Notes: generated from the sequence alone by a model not told the origin. A stretch of DNA of 64,000 nt from an uncultured Candidatus Thioglobus sp. (GCA_910595805.1 CAJVCK010000001.1:42704-106703), one strand, 5' to 3'; positions 44,431 through 58,717 are shown, counted from the stretch's first letter. Numbers and translations are program-made.

Positions 44431-44459
44431 TTGCCCAATTTTTGCCGAATGTTTATAGT
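44431..44459 (+). promoter_or_regulatory. Promoter upstream of mreB
   Basis: TTGCCC (44431-44436), a 17-nt spacer and TATAGT (44454-44459) make a reasonable sigma-70 promoter 43 nt before the mreB ATG at 44503. Confidence 0.5.
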
Positions 44460-44502
44460 ATGATATCTCTTTATTTTAACCAATATTTCACTGGGATTTT
44501 TT

Positions 44503-45534
44503 ATGTTTGATTTTTTTAAAGGTCAGAGTCTTTCTATCGATTTAGGCACTGCAAATACATTAATTTATATGGATGGTGCTGTTGCATTAAATGAGCCATC
44601 TGTTGTTGCGATTCGCAATGATAGAGGTTCTATGGAGGCTACTGTTATTGCTGTTGGTCAAGATGCTAAAAATATGCTTGGTAGGACACCGGGCTCTATT
44701 GAAGCAATTCGCCCGATGAAGGATGGTGTCATTGCAGACTTTAAAGTTACCGAAAAAATGTTACAACATTTTATTAAAAAAGTTTTACGCTCAGGTTTTT
44801 TTTCTCCCAGTCCTAAAGTTTTAATTTGTGTCCCTTGTGGTGCTACTCAGGTTGAACGACGTGCTATTAAAGAAAGTGCTGTTGGTGCAGGCGCGAGAGA
44901 TGTTTACTTGATTGAAGAGCCAATGGCTGCAGCGCTCGGCGCCGGCATGGCAATTGAAGAAGCTTCAGGCGCAATGGTAATTGATATTGGTGGTGGCACA
45001 ACAGAAATTGCCATTATGTCACTCAATGGCATTGTATATTCTGATTCATTACGTGTTGGTGGCGATGTATTCGACGACAATATTGTTAAATTCGTTCGTC
45101 GTGAACATGGCATTATTATTGGTGAAGCTACTGCTGAGCAAATTAAAGAAGAAGTTGGTTCTGCTTTTAAAACCAGTGCAGTTAAAAAAATTGAATTTAG
45201 AGGTCGCGATGTTGCTAAAGGTATTCCTGTTAGTTTTGAGGTGACCAACACAGAAGTTAGAGAGGCTTTACAAGAGTCATTAGCGACTGTTGTTGGTGCC
45301 GTAAGAACAGCTCTTGAACAAACGCCACCTGAACTTAGTTCAGATATTGCTGAAAATGGTTTAGTGCTTACGGGTGGCGGCGCCCTATTAGAAGGACTAG
45401 ATAAATTAATTCACCAAGAAACTAACTTGCCAGTGCGTATTGCTGATGATCCATTAACTTGTGTTGCTCGTGGTGGTGGCGTAGCATTAGACATGATTAG
45501 CAAGCACAACATGAGTTTCTTAGCTTCTGAGTAA
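44503..45534 (+). CDS. mreB: Rod shape-determining protein MreB
   Basis: A 343-residue bacterial actin that forms membrane-associated filaments directing lateral wall synthesis. It starts [23 protein letters not shown], with a membrane-binding amphipathic start and phosphate 1 loop; later motifs are [15 protein letters not shown] and [16 protein letters not shown]. Normal length. It heads the complete mreB-mreC-mreD-mrdA operon, so the cell should be rod-shaped. Confidence 0.97.
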   Translation: MFDFFKGQSLSIDLGTANTLIYMDGAVALNEPSVVAIRNDRGSMEATVIAVGQDAKNMLGRTPGSIEAIRPMKDGVIADFKVTEKMLQHFIKKVLRSGFFSPSPKVLICVPCGATQVERRAIKESAVGAGARDVYLIEEPMAAALGAGMAIEEASGAMVIDIGGGTTEIAIMSLNGIVYSDSLRVGGDVFDDNIVKFVRREHGIIIGEATAEQIKEEVGSAFKTSAVKKIEFRGRDVAKGIPVSFEVTNTEVREALQESLATVVGAVRTALEQTPPELSSDIAENGLVLTGGGALLEGLDKLIHQETNLPVRIADDPLTCVARGGGVALDMISKHNMSFLASE

Positions 45535-45576
45535 TTTAGGAAAATTCAAGAATAAGGGGTGCTAATTATCTAAATT

Positions 45577-46383
45577 ATGCAGTTTATAAAACTCTTTATT
45601 CCTCTATTCATTGCAATCTTTTTAATCTTATCAGATCATAAGTATTCTTATCTAGACAACATAAAACAATCAGTCAATACTCTAATCAAAACACCGATTA
45701 ACTTTGTTGTTAATCAATCTTCTGATTTCTACCAATGGATTAATCAGCAAAGTTCCGTCGAAACTAAGGATACACTGCGTAAACGCAATGACTATTTATC
45801 TAACCAAGTAATTGAGTTGAAAGCCAAATTGCAAGCTCAAGAAGCTTTGGAGTCAGACAATAAAAAACTTTCTCAATTGCTTCATGTTAGCTACACCATC
45901 AAGAAAAAGAAACTTACTTTAGTTCGTGTAAGCAATATCAGTCAATCTCGCCTTAAGAAACAAGTAACTATAAACAAAGGTAGTGACGATGGTTTAGAAG
46001 TTGGGCAAGTCGCCCTAGGCATCGAGGGTGTGGTGGGTCAAATTACACAAGTTACACCACAACATTCAACTGTCCTCATGATTACCGACCCGACTCAACA
46101 TATACCGGTGCAAAATAAACGCAATGGCATTCGTGGCATTAGCAAAGGTATTGCCTCAGCCCAAGAAAAACTTGATGTAGGATTTATTGAATCTCATTTA
46201 GATGTACAACTAGGGGATGTTTTTTTAAGTAGCTCTATTGGCGCTAAATTTCCAGCAGGGCATTTAGTGGGTAAAGTAACTCATGTTGAAAAACATGAAA
46301 ACAGTCCTTTTTTGCATGTACAGCTTACGCCAATCCAAAGTTCTAGTCAGTTAGAATTTTTACTAATCGTTTCCGAACAATGA
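45577..46383 (+). CDS. mreC: Rod shape-determining protein MreC
   Basis: A 268-residue bitopic membrane protein: an N-terminal helix (about 4-20), a periplasmic coiled coil (about 65-105, with KRNDYLSNQVIELKAKLQAQE), then the MreC beta-barrel domain (VTINKGSDDGLEVGQVAL, VMLITDPTQHIPVQ). It links MreB to PBP2 and activates elongation. It lies 42 nt after mreB and overlaps mreD by ATGA. Confidence 0.95.
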   Translation: MQFIKLFIPLFIAIFLILSDHKYSYLDNIKQSVNTLIKTPINFVVNQSSDFYQWINQQSSVETKDTLRKRNDYLSNQVIELKAKLQAQEALESDNKKLSQLLHVSYTIKKKKLTLVRVSNISQSRLKKQVTINKGSDDGLEVGQVALGIEGVVGQITQVTPQHSTVLMITDPTQHIPVQNKRNGIRGISKGIASAQEKLDVGFIESHLDVQLGDVFLSSSIGAKFPAGHLVGKVTHVEKHENSPFLHVQLTPIQSSSQLEFLLIVSEQ

Positions 46384-46892
46384 CAACACTTCAACGACCT
46401 TACATTTTTCTAACTAAAATAAGCTTGCTTGCATTAATTTTTAGCTCTATGCCTTTGCCTCAAACTCTGTTGGAAGCATCGCCTTTTTGGATGTTAATTT
46501 TTTATATGTATTGGTTAATCAATTGCTCTCCAAAAGAAGGCTTTCAAAAATATTTTTTAGATCAACCATTGTTTACACCTTTAATGCTGGCTTTATTTTT
46601 AGGGGCATTAGTAGATATATTGCACGGAGATATTTTGGGTCAAAATTCCATAGCACTTATATTGAGTAGTATTTTTATTATTAAAAATAGATACTATTTT
46701 TCTATGCTTGCCAATACAAAAACGCAACAAGTTTATGTTTTCAGTACTGCTAGCATCTATTTGTGTTCAATTTTATTAATACACACTCTCACACAAGGCT
46801 TTGAATTTAGTTACTATTTGTTGCTTGCTCCTTTTGCAAGTGCACTTTTTTGGCCTGTGATCAAACTTTCACTATCAAAATTTCAACATTAA
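46380..46892 (+). CDS. mreD: Rod shape-determining protein MreD
   Basis: A 170-residue membrane protein with about five helices. The family is poorly conserved, but PLPQTLLEASPFWMLIFYMYW and GALVDILHGDILGQNSIAL are the typical MreD segments (P..l......P.....l.Y and DilhG..lG). It works with MreC and RodA/PBP2. Its position between mreC and mrdA confirms the call. Confidence 0.93.
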   Translation: MTTLQRPYIFLTKISLLALIFSSMPLPQTLLEASPFWMLIFYMYWLINCSPKEGFQKYFLDQPLFTPLMLALFLGALVDILHGDILGQNSIALILSSIFIIKNRYYFSMLANTKTQQVYVFSTASIYLCSILLIHTLTQGFEFSYYLLLAPFASALFWPVIKLSLSKFQH

Positions 46893-46905
46893 TAATTAAC
46901 GACTC

Positions 46906-48730
46906 ATGGAAAAGATCAGTAACACTGCACTAGAAAATAAGATTTTCTCAAGCAGAATGACGCTTGCTATTATTTTTGTTATTGCGCTTACATCTATCTT
47001 AATCCTAAGATTGTTTAATTTACAAATCACTCACTTTGATTATTACACCGAAGAAGCGCTTGGCAATCAAATGCATACCTTGCCTATTACGCCAACTAGG
47101 GGCAAGATATTTGATCGAAACGGAAAAATATTAGCTACTAATCAACTAGCATACAAGTTAACAATTACGCCAGAGAAAACTGAAATATCAAAAACATTAC
47201 TTGAACTAAAGCAAGTAGGCTTGATTAGCGACGAAGATATTAAGCTATTTTACAAAAATAAAAAACGTTATAAAAAATTTCATAGTATTCCGTTAAAGCA
47301 TAATCTAAACGACACTCAAGTAGCTGAATTTTTAGTTAGTAATCGATTTGCTGGTATTGATATTGAGCCGTATTTTCATCGAATTTATCCTTATAACAAT
47401 TCTAGTGTTCATGCCATTGGCTACGTCTCTAGAATGAATAAAAAAGATAAAAATACTTATGATAAAAAAAACTATCTAGGCACATCTTTTGTCGGAAAAA
47501 CAGGTATTGAAAAACAATATGAAAACTTATTGCATGGAATTAGTGGCGTTAAACAAATTGAAAGAAATGTAACTGGAAGAATTATTGATTCTCAAATTAT
47601 TCGGGATCCTAAGCCTGGACAGGATTTGTACTTAAGTCTTGATTTAGATATGCAACAAAAAGCAGAATCTTTATTAAAAGGAAAACGAGGTGCCATTGTT
47701 GTTGTTGACACTAGGAATGGCGAAGTCCTGACTTTGGTTAGTACGCCTACTTACAATCCCAACTGGTTTGTAAATGGAATTTCTCATAAAAATTACAACC
47801 AATTACAGACGTCGAAAGACATTCCTCAATTAAATCGCACTATTCAAGGTTTATATCCGCCAGGTTCAACTGTTAAACCGATGGTAGCCTTGGCAGGTCT
47901 TGAAGAAGGGGTCATTACTAAGAAAAGAAAAGTCTTTTGCCCTGGTCACTACAAACTTCCAAATGTAAAACGAAAATTTAATGATTGGAAGCGCACCGGT
48001 CATGGGTTAGTCGACGTGAAAGATTCAATCGCACAATCTTGTGATGTATTCTTTTACGATCTGGCTGATAAGATGGGCATAAACTCTTTGCACGATAACT
48101 TGACTTTATTTAGCTTTGGCTCTAAAACTGGCATTGACATCCCTGGTGAGCGTGGCGGCATATTACCATCAAAATCTTGGAAAAAAATCAACAAAGGAGA
48201 GCCTTGGTATCGAGGAGAAACGTTAATTACTGGTATTGGCCAAGGGTTTATGACTTCTAGTCCACTACAACTCGCTGTTGCAACAGCTGCATTAGCTAAC
48301 AAAGGGCAATTGTATCAACCAAAAATTCTTAAAGCCATTAGCTCAAACAATCAAACGATCAAAGAGGTAGAAAAAGGCTTATCTGCTCAAATTCCAATTA
48401 ATGACATTCATAATTGGGAAGATGTTATTGAAGGAATGAAGCAAACCATTTACGCACCCAAAGGTACGGCTAGAAGGTTAAACAAAGGTCTAACTTATAC
48501 TTTGGCAGGCAAAACAGGGACGGCGCAAGTATTTGGTCTAGATGCTGAAGAAGAATATATTGCTGAAAAACTAGATGAACGCTTAAGAGATCATGCTTTG
48601 TTTACAGGGTTTGCACCAATCGAAAACCCTCAAATTGCAATTGCGGTAATTGTAGAAAATGCTGGTAGTGGTAGCTCTAAGGCAGCACCACTCGCTCGAG
48701 AAGTGTTAGATATATATTTTGAAAAACAAA

Positions 48731-48741
<11 letters not shown>
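46906..48741 (+). CDS. mrdA: Peptidoglycan transpeptidase PBP2
   Basis: A 611-residue class B penicillin-binding protein that cross-links lateral wall with RodA. Order: membrane helix (about 19-38), pedestal domain (TPTRGKIFDRNGKILATNQL), and the transpeptidase domain with SxxK in PPGSTVKPMVAL (Ser about 321), SxN-type SCD in IAQSCDVFFYD and KTGTAQ (about 536). The rodA gene usually next is absent. Its end overlaps a minus-strand receiver-like gene by 11 nt. Confidence 0.96.
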
Positions 48742-51978
<3,237 letters not shown>

Positions 51979-51998
<20 letters not shown>

Positions 51999-52359
51999 TG
52001 ACAGGGTAATTTTCGGGCAAAATTGCACCTTTTTCTAAAGCGATCTTCACCACTTCATTGGCTCTAAACTGAGCGGGATTTTGTAAAAGCTCTTGCTGCC
52101 AGAATGAATGCATTTCACACATTTGTGGGTGAGTATGATTACAGCCAAGCACATGAAAACTACACTCTCCTACCCGCCATGGACCATCACCAGTAATTTC
52201 ACCTTTAATTACATGAATACTGTACTTAGGGTCTTTTTCCCAAAATAATTCAAAATACAAAACACCTTCTGGATGTTGGAAAATTTCCTCAATCACGCGC
52301 GTTTCTCCATTAGGGTACTTAATATAAAGCGGAGAATGCAAAGTTAACATTTTATTCAT
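51979..52359 (-). CDS. Conserved small protein, unknown function
   Basis: A 126-residue protein starting at the ATG at 52359, which overlaps the recX stop, instead of the longer frame from 52443 lying within recX. It has PLYIKYPNGETRVIEEIF, FELFWEKDPKYSIHVIKG, and the His/Cys-rich GCNHTHPQMCEMHSFWQQE, which could bind a metal. I do not recognise the family. It is in line with recA and recX and with the ABC exporter, so probably cotranscribed. Confidence 0.68.
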
Positions 52360-52783
52360 GATTAAAGGCTTGGTTAATTTGTTCAAAATCAAAGCCTCTA
52401 GATTGTAAAAAACGCTTTTGTTTAGCTTTTTCTTTGTAGTCATTAGGAATTTTTTTTCCGAATTTATTCATTCTGATTTTCTGCGCTAACGTGTAAAAAT
52501 CATACATTGATAAATCAAAATAACTAATTCCACGTTGTTTAAGATCTATTGATATTTTGATTGGCCCTTTGCCTTGATTAAAACGCATCTGAATAAACTC
52601 AGTGGCAAAACGCTCATCACTTTGGTAATTTTGTTCAATTAACGAATCAACTACCGACTCAATATCAGCAGTATCAAATTCTTTAGCAGTTAACTTTTGT
52701 GTGAGTTCAAAAACAGAATGTTCACGTCTGACTAACATTCGCATTGCAGCTGCGTAACATTTTTCCTTACTTTTCGTCGTCAC
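52352..52783 (-). CDS. recX: Regulatory protein RecX
   Basis: A 143-residue RecA modulator. Three three-helix repeats start with [20 protein letters not shown], then [22 protein letters not shown] and [19 protein letters not shown], typical of RecX. It binds the RecA filament and limits its activity. It starts 17 nt inside recA, so it is tightly coupled, and its stop overlaps the next gene. Confidence 0.93.
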   Translation of the reverse strand: MTTKSKEKCYAAAMRMLVRREHSVFELTQKLTAKEFDTADIESVVDSLIEQNYQSDERFATEFIQMRFNQGKGPIKISIDLKQRGISYFDLSMYDFYTLAQKIRMNKFGKKIPNDYKEKAKQKRFLQSRGFDFEQINQAFNHE

Positions 52784-53774
52784 CGTTACTCATAATCTTA
52801 TCACGAACCTGCGCTTCAATACTTTGACTTAACTCAGGGTTGTTTTTTAAATACTCTCTAGCGTTATCTTTGCCTTGGCCAATACGCTCACCTTTGACAC
52901 TATACCAAGCACCTGCCTTTTCAACAAAACCATGAGTTACACCTAAATCAATAATTTCACTTTCACGCGAGATACCTTGGTTATATAGAATTTGGAATTC
53001 AGCTTGTTTAAACGGAGGCGCAACTTTGTTTTTCAAAACTTTAACGCGTGTCTCATTGCCTAAAATTTCATCACCCTTCTTAATTGCACCAATGCGGCGA
53101 ATATCCAAACGAACTGAGGCGTAGAATTTCAGCGCATTGCCACCCGTTGTCGTTTCAGGGTTGCCAAACATAACGCCGATTTTCATACGCAATTGGTTAA
53201 TAAAGATCACCATGGTGTTGGTTTTTTTAATGTTTGAGGTTAGCTTTCTTAAGGCTTGTGACATTAACCTAGCTTGCAAGCCCATGTGCGAAGCACCCAT
53301 TTCACCTTCGATTTCAGCTTTTGGCGTCAATGCAGCTACCGAATCCACAACAACTATATCCACACCTCCTGAACGCACTAACATATCTGTTATCTCTAAA
53401 GCTTGCTCACCAGTATCTGGCTGAGAAATTAGCAAATCATCGGTATTAACGCCTAACCGTCTGGCATACTGCGGATCTAATGCATGCTCAGCATCAATAA
53501 AGGCTGCTGTACCACCCAACTTTTGCATCTCAGCAATCACATGCAAAGTTAGTGTTGTTTTACCTGAAGATTCTGGACCATAAATTTCAACTACACGGCC
53601 GCGTGGCAACCCACCGATGCCAAGTGCAATGTCCAGACTTAAACTACCCGTAGAGACAGCTTCAATATCTGCCTGAGCCTGATCATCACCTAAATACATA
53701 ACCGAACCTTTGCCAAACTGTTTATCAATCTGCGCAAGGGCTGCTTTTAGGGCTTGTTTTTTCTTCTCATCCAC
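52767..53774 (-). CDS. recA: Recombinase RecA
   Basis: A 335-residue recombinase for strand exchange, repair and SOS signalling. Walker A is GPESSGKTT (66-74); AEHALDP and [19 protein letters not shown] follow, as does the L2 loop [20 protein letters not shown]. The start is GTG at 53774 with AGGAG 7 nt upstream. A minus-strand TATAAT at 53832-53827 is a likely -10. No LexA-type CTGT-N8-ACAG is seen between it and the ribD start. Confidence 0.98.
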   Translation of the reverse strand: MDEKKKQALKAALAQIDKQFGKGSVMYLGDDQAQADIEAVSTGSLSLDIALGIGGLPRGRVVEIYGPESSGKTTLTLHVIAEMQKLGGTAAFIDAEHALDPQYARRLGVNTDDLLISQPDTGEQALEITDMLVRSGGVDIVVVDSVAALTPKAEIEGEMGASHMGLQARLMSQALRKLTSNIKKTNTMVIFINQLRMKIGVMFGNPETTTGGNALKFYASVRLDIRRIGAIKKGDEILGNETRVKVLKNKVAPPFKQAEFQILYNQGISRESEIIDLGVTHGFVEKAGAWYSVKGERIGQGKDNAREYLKNNPELSQSIEAQVRDKIMSNGDDEK

Positions 53775-53843
53775 GTTGTTTCTCCTGGGTAAAATGGGGT
53801 TAAACTTATTTAATAAAATCTAAACAATTATATCTGAAATATC

Positions 53844-54887
53844 GTGGTAACTTTTTCAAAAAATGACTCACAATACATGTCGCTTGCGATGAAACTTGCT
53901 GCCCGAGGTAGAGAGGGTGTTGAGGCCAACCCCATGGTGGGCTGTGTGATTGTTAAAGACGATCAAATTATAGCCAAAGGTTACCACCAAACCTTTGGTG
54001 AAGCACATGCAGAAATTAACGCCCTGTCACAGATTAATTTCCAAGCCAATGGCGCAACATTATATGTTACTTTAGAGCCTTGTTCACACCAAGGAAAAAC
54101 ACCGCCTTGCGCACAAACTATAATTGATTCAGGCGTCAAGCAAGTAGTTATCGCCACGCTAGACCCAAATCCATTAGTAAGTGGTCAAGGCTTAAGCATG
54201 TTGGAGTCAGCTGATATTAAGGTCAATGTTGGCTTATTAGAAGCCGAAGCTTTAACACTTAATCGTGGATTTATTAAACGTATGCAAACAGGCTTGCCTT
54301 TTGTTACATGTAAGATCGCCATGAGTCTTGATGGAAAAACCTCAATGTCTTCAGGAGAAAGCAAGTGGATTACATCCGAATCTGCCAGATTAGATGTACA
54401 ATATTTACGCGCCAAAAATCAAGCCATTATGACTGGCTCAGGCACAATTTTATCTGACAACCCCTCAATGACGGTAAGGCTTGACAACTCTATAGCATCA
54501 CCCTTAAGAGTGGTGATTGATAGCAAGCAACAAATCAGTAATCAAATACTTAATGTTTTTTCAAGCGATGCACCTACTTTGGTTCTTAATCCCGGCAATA
54601 GTAAAATACTTAAAAATGGTAAACTTGATTTGCAGGATGCGCTTAAACAGTTGGGCGAACAAGGACTTAATACTGTCTTACTTGAGGCTGGTCCTAATTT
54701 AATTGGCGCCATGATTGAGAGAAATTTAATCGATGAGTTTGTCATTTACACCGCACCAATACTTATGGGTAGTAATGCAAACTCAATGGCAACCTTAGCG
54801 CTTAATATGATGGAAGATAAAATCCAACTCAACATAAGTGACATTAGAATGGTAGGCAAGGATATCCGCATAACTGCTAACATATAA
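53844..54887 (+). CDS. ribD: Bifunctional riboflavin deaminase/reductase
   Basis: A 347-residue enzyme for two steps of riboflavin synthesis. The deaminase half has HAEINAL and PCSHQGKTPPC zinc ligands; the reductase half starts near CKIAMSLDGKTSMSSGESKWIT. Both are intact. The start is a GTG at 53844, divergent from recA with 69 nt between starts. The next ATG (53877) would trim helix 1. It is followed after 3 nt by coaBC; ribB/ribE are not in the window. Confidence 0.94.
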   Translation: MVTFSKNDSQYMSLAMKLAARGREGVEANPMVGCVIVKDDQIIAKGYHQTFGEAHAEINALSQINFQANGATLYVTLEPCSHQGKTPPCAQTIIDSGVKQVVIATLDPNPLVSGQGLSMLESADIKVNVGLLEAEALTLNRGFIKRMQTGLPFVTCKIAMSLDGKTSMSSGESKWITSESARLDVQYLRAKNQAIMTGSGTILSDNPSMTVRLDNSIASPLRVVIDSKQQISNQILNVFSSDAPTLVLNPGNSKILKNGKLDLQDALKQLGEQGLNTVLLEAGPNLIGAMIERNLIDEFVIYTAPILMGSNANSMATLALNMMEDKIQLNISDIRMVGKDIRITANI

Positions 54888-54890
54888 AAT

Positions 54891-56087
54891 ATGAACAGCC
54901 TAACCAACAAACGCATACTATTGGGTGTTAGTGGCTCAATTGCCGCTTACAAAGCACCCGATGTTGTACGTCGTTTGCAAGACCTAGGTGCCAAAGTGCG
55001 TGTTATCTTAACCCGAGGTGGTGCGCAGTTTATTACTGAATTATCTCTTCAAGCTACATCTAAAAATAAAGTCCATGACAACCTATGGGACAAAGAAGCT
55101 GAACTGTCCATGGGGCATATTGAGTTAGCCAAATGGGCAGATGCTATATTGATAGCGCCTGCTAGTGCCAATACAATTGCCAATTTAGCTTCAGGCAGGG
55201 CTGTTGATTTGCTTAGTAGTGTTATCTTAGCCAGTGATTGCCCAATACTTATTGCACCAGCAATGAATCAAAAAATGTATACTTCGGGCAGTGTTGTAGC
55301 CAACTTAAACATTTTATCTAAACGCAATATTACATTAATTCAGCCTGAAAATGGTGAACAGGCCTGCGGTGATATTGGCGAAGGCCGTCTCGCAGAATCA
55401 AGCGAAATCGCCAAACAGGTCGGCTTAATCTTTCAATCCACTAAGTTTACTGGCAAAAAAATACTCATTACTTTGGGTGCAACAATGGAGCCAATTGACC
55501 CTGTGCGTTACATTACAAACCATTCTAGTGGAAAAATGGGGTCAGCACTTGCTGATGCTTGTATTGAGGCAGGCGCACAAGTTACACTTATACATGGCAA
55601 CATCGATGTCACTTTAAATCAAAAAGCCAGGTCAATTTCCGCAACAACCGCTGAAAAAATGTATCAATCAGTGTTAGGCAATATAGACGAACAAGATATT
55701 TTTATCGCCTGTGCAGCAGTAAGTGATTATTCTTCTAAAATTATCGAAAAAAACAAAATTAAAAAATCTGGAAAAAATTTAATTTTAGAATTAACGCCCT
55801 CTAAAGACATCTTAAAAGAAGTATGTAAATTAGATAATAAGCCTATTTGCATAGGCTTTGCTGCTGAGACTCAAAATCTAATAGAAAATGCCAAAAATAA
55901 ACTTCAAAACAAGGGTTGTGATGCCATCATCTTAAACGATGTTTCGAAAGACGATTCTGGCTTTAAAAGTGATGAAAATGAAGTAGTATTTATTGATCAC
56001 ACAAGCCAAGTAAAACTACCAAAAAATAGCAAACAAAAGTTAGGTAGAAAAATCATTGAAATTATTGGTGAAAAATTTTTAAAATAA
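54891..56087 (+). CDS. coaBC: Phosphopantothenoylcysteine decarboxylase / phosphopantothenate-cysteine ligase
   Basis: A 398-residue bifunctional flavoprotein of coenzyme A synthesis. The CoaC half has GVSGSIAAYKAPDVVRRL, GHIELAKWAD with its catalytic His, and APAMNQKMY. The CoaB half has TLGATMEPIDPVRYITNHSSG and AAVSDY. Full length. It overlaps nothing and starts 3 nt after ribD. A long non-coding gap follows before comEC. Confidence 0.96.
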   Translation: MNSLTNKRILLGVSGSIAAYKAPDVVRRLQDLGAKVRVILTRGGAQFITELSLQATSKNKVHDNLWDKEAELSMGHIELAKWADAILIAPASANTIANLASGRAVDLLSSVILASDCPILIAPAMNQKMYTSGSVVANLNILSKRNITLIQPENGEQACGDIGEGRLAESSEIAKQVGLIFQSTKFTGKKILITLGATMEPIDPVRYITNHSSGKMGSALADACIEAGAQVTLIHGNIDVTLNQKARSISATTAEKMYQSVLGNIDEQDIFIACAAVSDYSSKIIEKNKIKKSGKNLILELTPSKDILKEVCKLDNKPICIGFAAETQNLIENAKNKLQNKGCDAIILNDVSKDDSGFKSDENEVVFIDHTSQVKLPKNSKQKLGRKIIEIIGEKFLK

Positions 56088-56428
56088 CAAAAAACCTTGT
56101 TAAATCAACACTCAGTAGAGTTACTCACAAAACTGTGGATAACTCTGTTAATATCTTACTAAAATCGATGAAAAACAGCGATATATTGCGGTTTTCTATG
56201 GTTTTGAATGAAAACTAAACAATTATATTTTTTATTTTAAAATCAATAACTTATAAAAATTAATATCGAATGATAATATTAGAAAATACTGATTTATTAA
56301 TTGTATGGAGTGATGGAGGATAACTTTTAATGTTCCACGTATTAAATCAAGTGTTTCACGAAATATTAGACTATCATGAAATAGTAATTTCATAATTTAA
56401 TCAGTGACTCGTTTGATTATCTATTTTT
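56088..56428. other. 341-nt AT-rich gap with a DnaA box and parS-like half-sites
   Basis: No gene is seen. It holds a perfect DnaA box (TTATCCACA on the minus strand, 56142-56134), a weaker partner TTACTCACA at 56121-56129, a very AT-rich core around 56215-56310 and two parS-like half-sites TGTTCCACG (56331-56339) and TGTTTCACG (56352-56360), 21 nt apart. GATC was not seen. The comEC promoter must also be here. Confidence 0.45.
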
Positions 56429-58717
56429 ATGCTAATTTATGCTTTAAATTTTCTACTTGGAATCAGTGTATTTTCATTCAAAAATACGCTTGAAATATCA
56501 AACAGTGAATGGGGTATTGTATTAGGTGTATTTTTAGCGATATTAGCGCTATTTATGCGCCACAAACCACTAGCACTCAATGGCCTGATTTTTTTACTGG
56601 GTTTTGCCTGGATGGGCTGGTTTTCCACTCAAAATTTAAACACACATGTTGATGATATTTATCTTAATAAACCATTACTTGTTACTGGTGTAATTTCAGA
56701 CTTACCCGAAACCAATAAGAGCAATACAAAATTTATTTTTTCTAGTTATTCACCCTTTAAAAGTCAACTTAAACTTTCCTGGTATGGCAAAAATCGCCCT
56801 GATATACATACGGGTGACGCTTGGCAGTTACAACTCAAACTCAAACGCAATAATGGCTACCAAAATTTAGGTGGATTTGACTACGAACAATGGTTATTTT
56901 ACAAACAGATCGGTGCAACGGGCTACGTAAGACCTTCTGAAAACAATCAACTAATTCAAGAAAATCAAATAGATTCAATTGACCAGTTTAGACAAAATCT
57001 TCGTTATTCATTACAGCCATATTTACAATCGTTAGATTTTGGTGGTGTGATTAATGCATTGATTATTGGTGATCGATCTCTTATTAAAGAATCACATTGG
57101 TTGTTATTTATGAATACCAATACCACACATTTGAGTGTTATCTCTGGACTGCATATTGGCCTGATTTCTGGATTTATATTTTTGTTGGCTCAATTTCTTT
57201 GGCGCAGATGTTATAGCTGCTGTTGTAGAATTCCAGCCCAAGTATTCGCCGCTTATTTTGGATTATTGTCAGCTTTTTTGTATGCGCTAATTGCAGGATT
57301 TTCTATTCCAACTATTCGTGCATTTATTATGGCTAGTGTTATCTTTGTTAGTTTAATTCTAAGGCGTCATCATAATATTTGGCAGTTGTATGGTTTGGCG
57401 CTTATTTTAGTATTAATTAACAACCCCCTGAGTATTTTTAGTGTTGGTTTTTGGTTATCGTTTTATGTGGTTGGCGTTATTATTTATGGGGTTAAACAAC
57501 ATCAAGATAAATCTTGGCTATTCCGACTGTTTTATATACAATTACTCATTAGTGTTGCCACCTTGCCTTTGATTTCTTGGTTTTTTGCTTCCGGCTCATT
57601 GCTTTCTCCAATTGCTAATATAATTGCAATTCCGGTTTTCAGTTTTATTGTCACCCCGCTGTCTTTAATTGGGGCGTTATCGGCTCTGAGTGGCCTGTCA
57701 TATCTAGCTGAACTAAGTTTTGAAGTGGTTAACCAAACCCTGGTTGGCTTAGCTTATTTTTTGACCTTGTTGCAACAATTTGATTTTAACCAGTGGGATT
57801 ACACACAAACTCAGGCTATCGATTTAATCTTATTTGTATTAGCTGCATTTATTGCGCTTTCACCAAAAGGTTTACAGCTAAGATTGTTGTCAATTCCAAT
57901 ACTGATCCTGATGTTGTTTTCCCCACAGCAAAAAATCATAAAAAACACTGCAGTTATTACCATTCTTGATGTAGGGCAGGGGCTTTCCCATGTAGTGCAA
58001 ACACAAAACCATACTTTGTTGTTTGATACGGGTGCACTCTACCCTTCCGGGTTTAATTTAGGAGAAAGCGTGATTAACCCTTTTCTTAAGGCTAAACAAA
58101 TCAACACTTTAGATAAAGTTATCATTTCACATGCAGACAACGATCATATTGGCGGCCTGAACGATATATTGCAAACATTTACAGTCAAAGATATACTAAC
58201 TTCAACACCAGAAAAAATCACCCAAGCCTCTACTCATTGTTATGCCGGACAACAGTGGTACTGGGATGGCGTGTTATTTGAAATATTAAACCCAACTCAA
58301 AATACTCGATTCAAAGGCAATAATGCTTCTTGTGTTTTAAAAATTTCCACAAAGAAATACTCAATACTATTAAGCGCTGATATAGAAAAAAAAGCCGAAA
58401 AACAATTGGTAAAACATCAGCGTGAAAAGCTCAATAGTGATATTTTAATATCACCTCATCATGGAAGCAAAACCTCTTCAACACAAGTTTTTCTAGATGC
58501 GGTTTCCCCTTCAACAGTAATTGTATCAAGTGGTTATAAAAACCGCTTTAATCATCCTGCTCAAAAAATAGTTGATCGATATAAGGTGAACAACATTAAA
58601 ATGATTAGTAGCAACTGTGCAGGTCAAATTAGCATTACGCTAGGAGATAAAATCGACATCACTGAATACAGAAAAGATCATGCGCGTTACTACATGCGAC
58701 AGTGTTCGGATTCTTAA
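56429..58717 (+). CDS. comEC: DNA uptake channel ComEC/Rec2
   Basis: A 762-residue membrane protein that carries single-stranded DNA across the inner membrane in natural transformation. Order: N-terminal helices, an OB-like periplasmic region (LLVTGVISDLPE), the competence domain of many helices (from about 210, VISGLHIGLISGF) and a C-terminal metallo-beta-lactamase domain with SHADNDHIGGLND and SPHHGSKTS. All parts are intact, so DNA uptake is plausible if pilus genes exist elsewhere. It converges with dnaE, overlapping by 4 nt. Confidence 0.93.
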   Translation: MLIYALNFLLGISVFSFKNTLEISNSEWGIVLGVFLAILALFMRHKPLALNGLIFLLGFAWMGWFSTQNLNTHVDDIYLNKPLLVTGVISDLPETNKSNTKFIFSSYSPFKSQLKLSWYGKNRPDIHTGDAWQLQLKLKRNNGYQNLGGFDYEQWLFYKQIGATGYVRPSENNQLIQENQIDSIDQFRQNLRYSLQPYLQSLDFGGVINALIIGDRSLIKESHWLLFMNTNTTHLSVISGLHIGLISGFIFLLAQFLWRRCYSCCCRIPAQVFAAYFGLLSAFLYALIAGFSIPTIRAFIMASVIFVSLILRRHHNIWQLYGLALILVLINNPLSIFSVGFWLSFYVVGVIIYGVKQHQDKSWLFRLFYIQLLISVATLPLISWFFASGSLLSPIANIIAIPVFSFIVTPLSLIGALSALSGLSYLAELSFEVVNQTLVGLAYFLTLLQQFDFNQWDYTQTQAIDLILFVLAAFIALSPKGLQLRLLSIPILILMLFSPQQKIIKNTAVITILDVGQGLSHVVQTQNHTLLFDTGALYPSGFNLGESVINPFLKAKQINTLDKVIISHADNDHIGGLNDILQTFTVKDILTSTPEKITQASTHCYAGQQWYWDGVLFEILNPTQNTRFKGNNASCVLKISTKKYSILLSADIEKKAEKQLVKHQREKLNSDILISPHHGSKTSSTQVFLDAVSPSTVIVSSGYKNRFNHPAQKIVDRYKVNNIKMISSNCAGQISITLGDKIDITEYRKDHARYYMRQCSDS

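Noticed and set aside
44981..45244. Plus-strand open frame within mreB
   Set aside because: Out-of-frame shadow of mreB with low-complexity Leu/Lys/Val composition.
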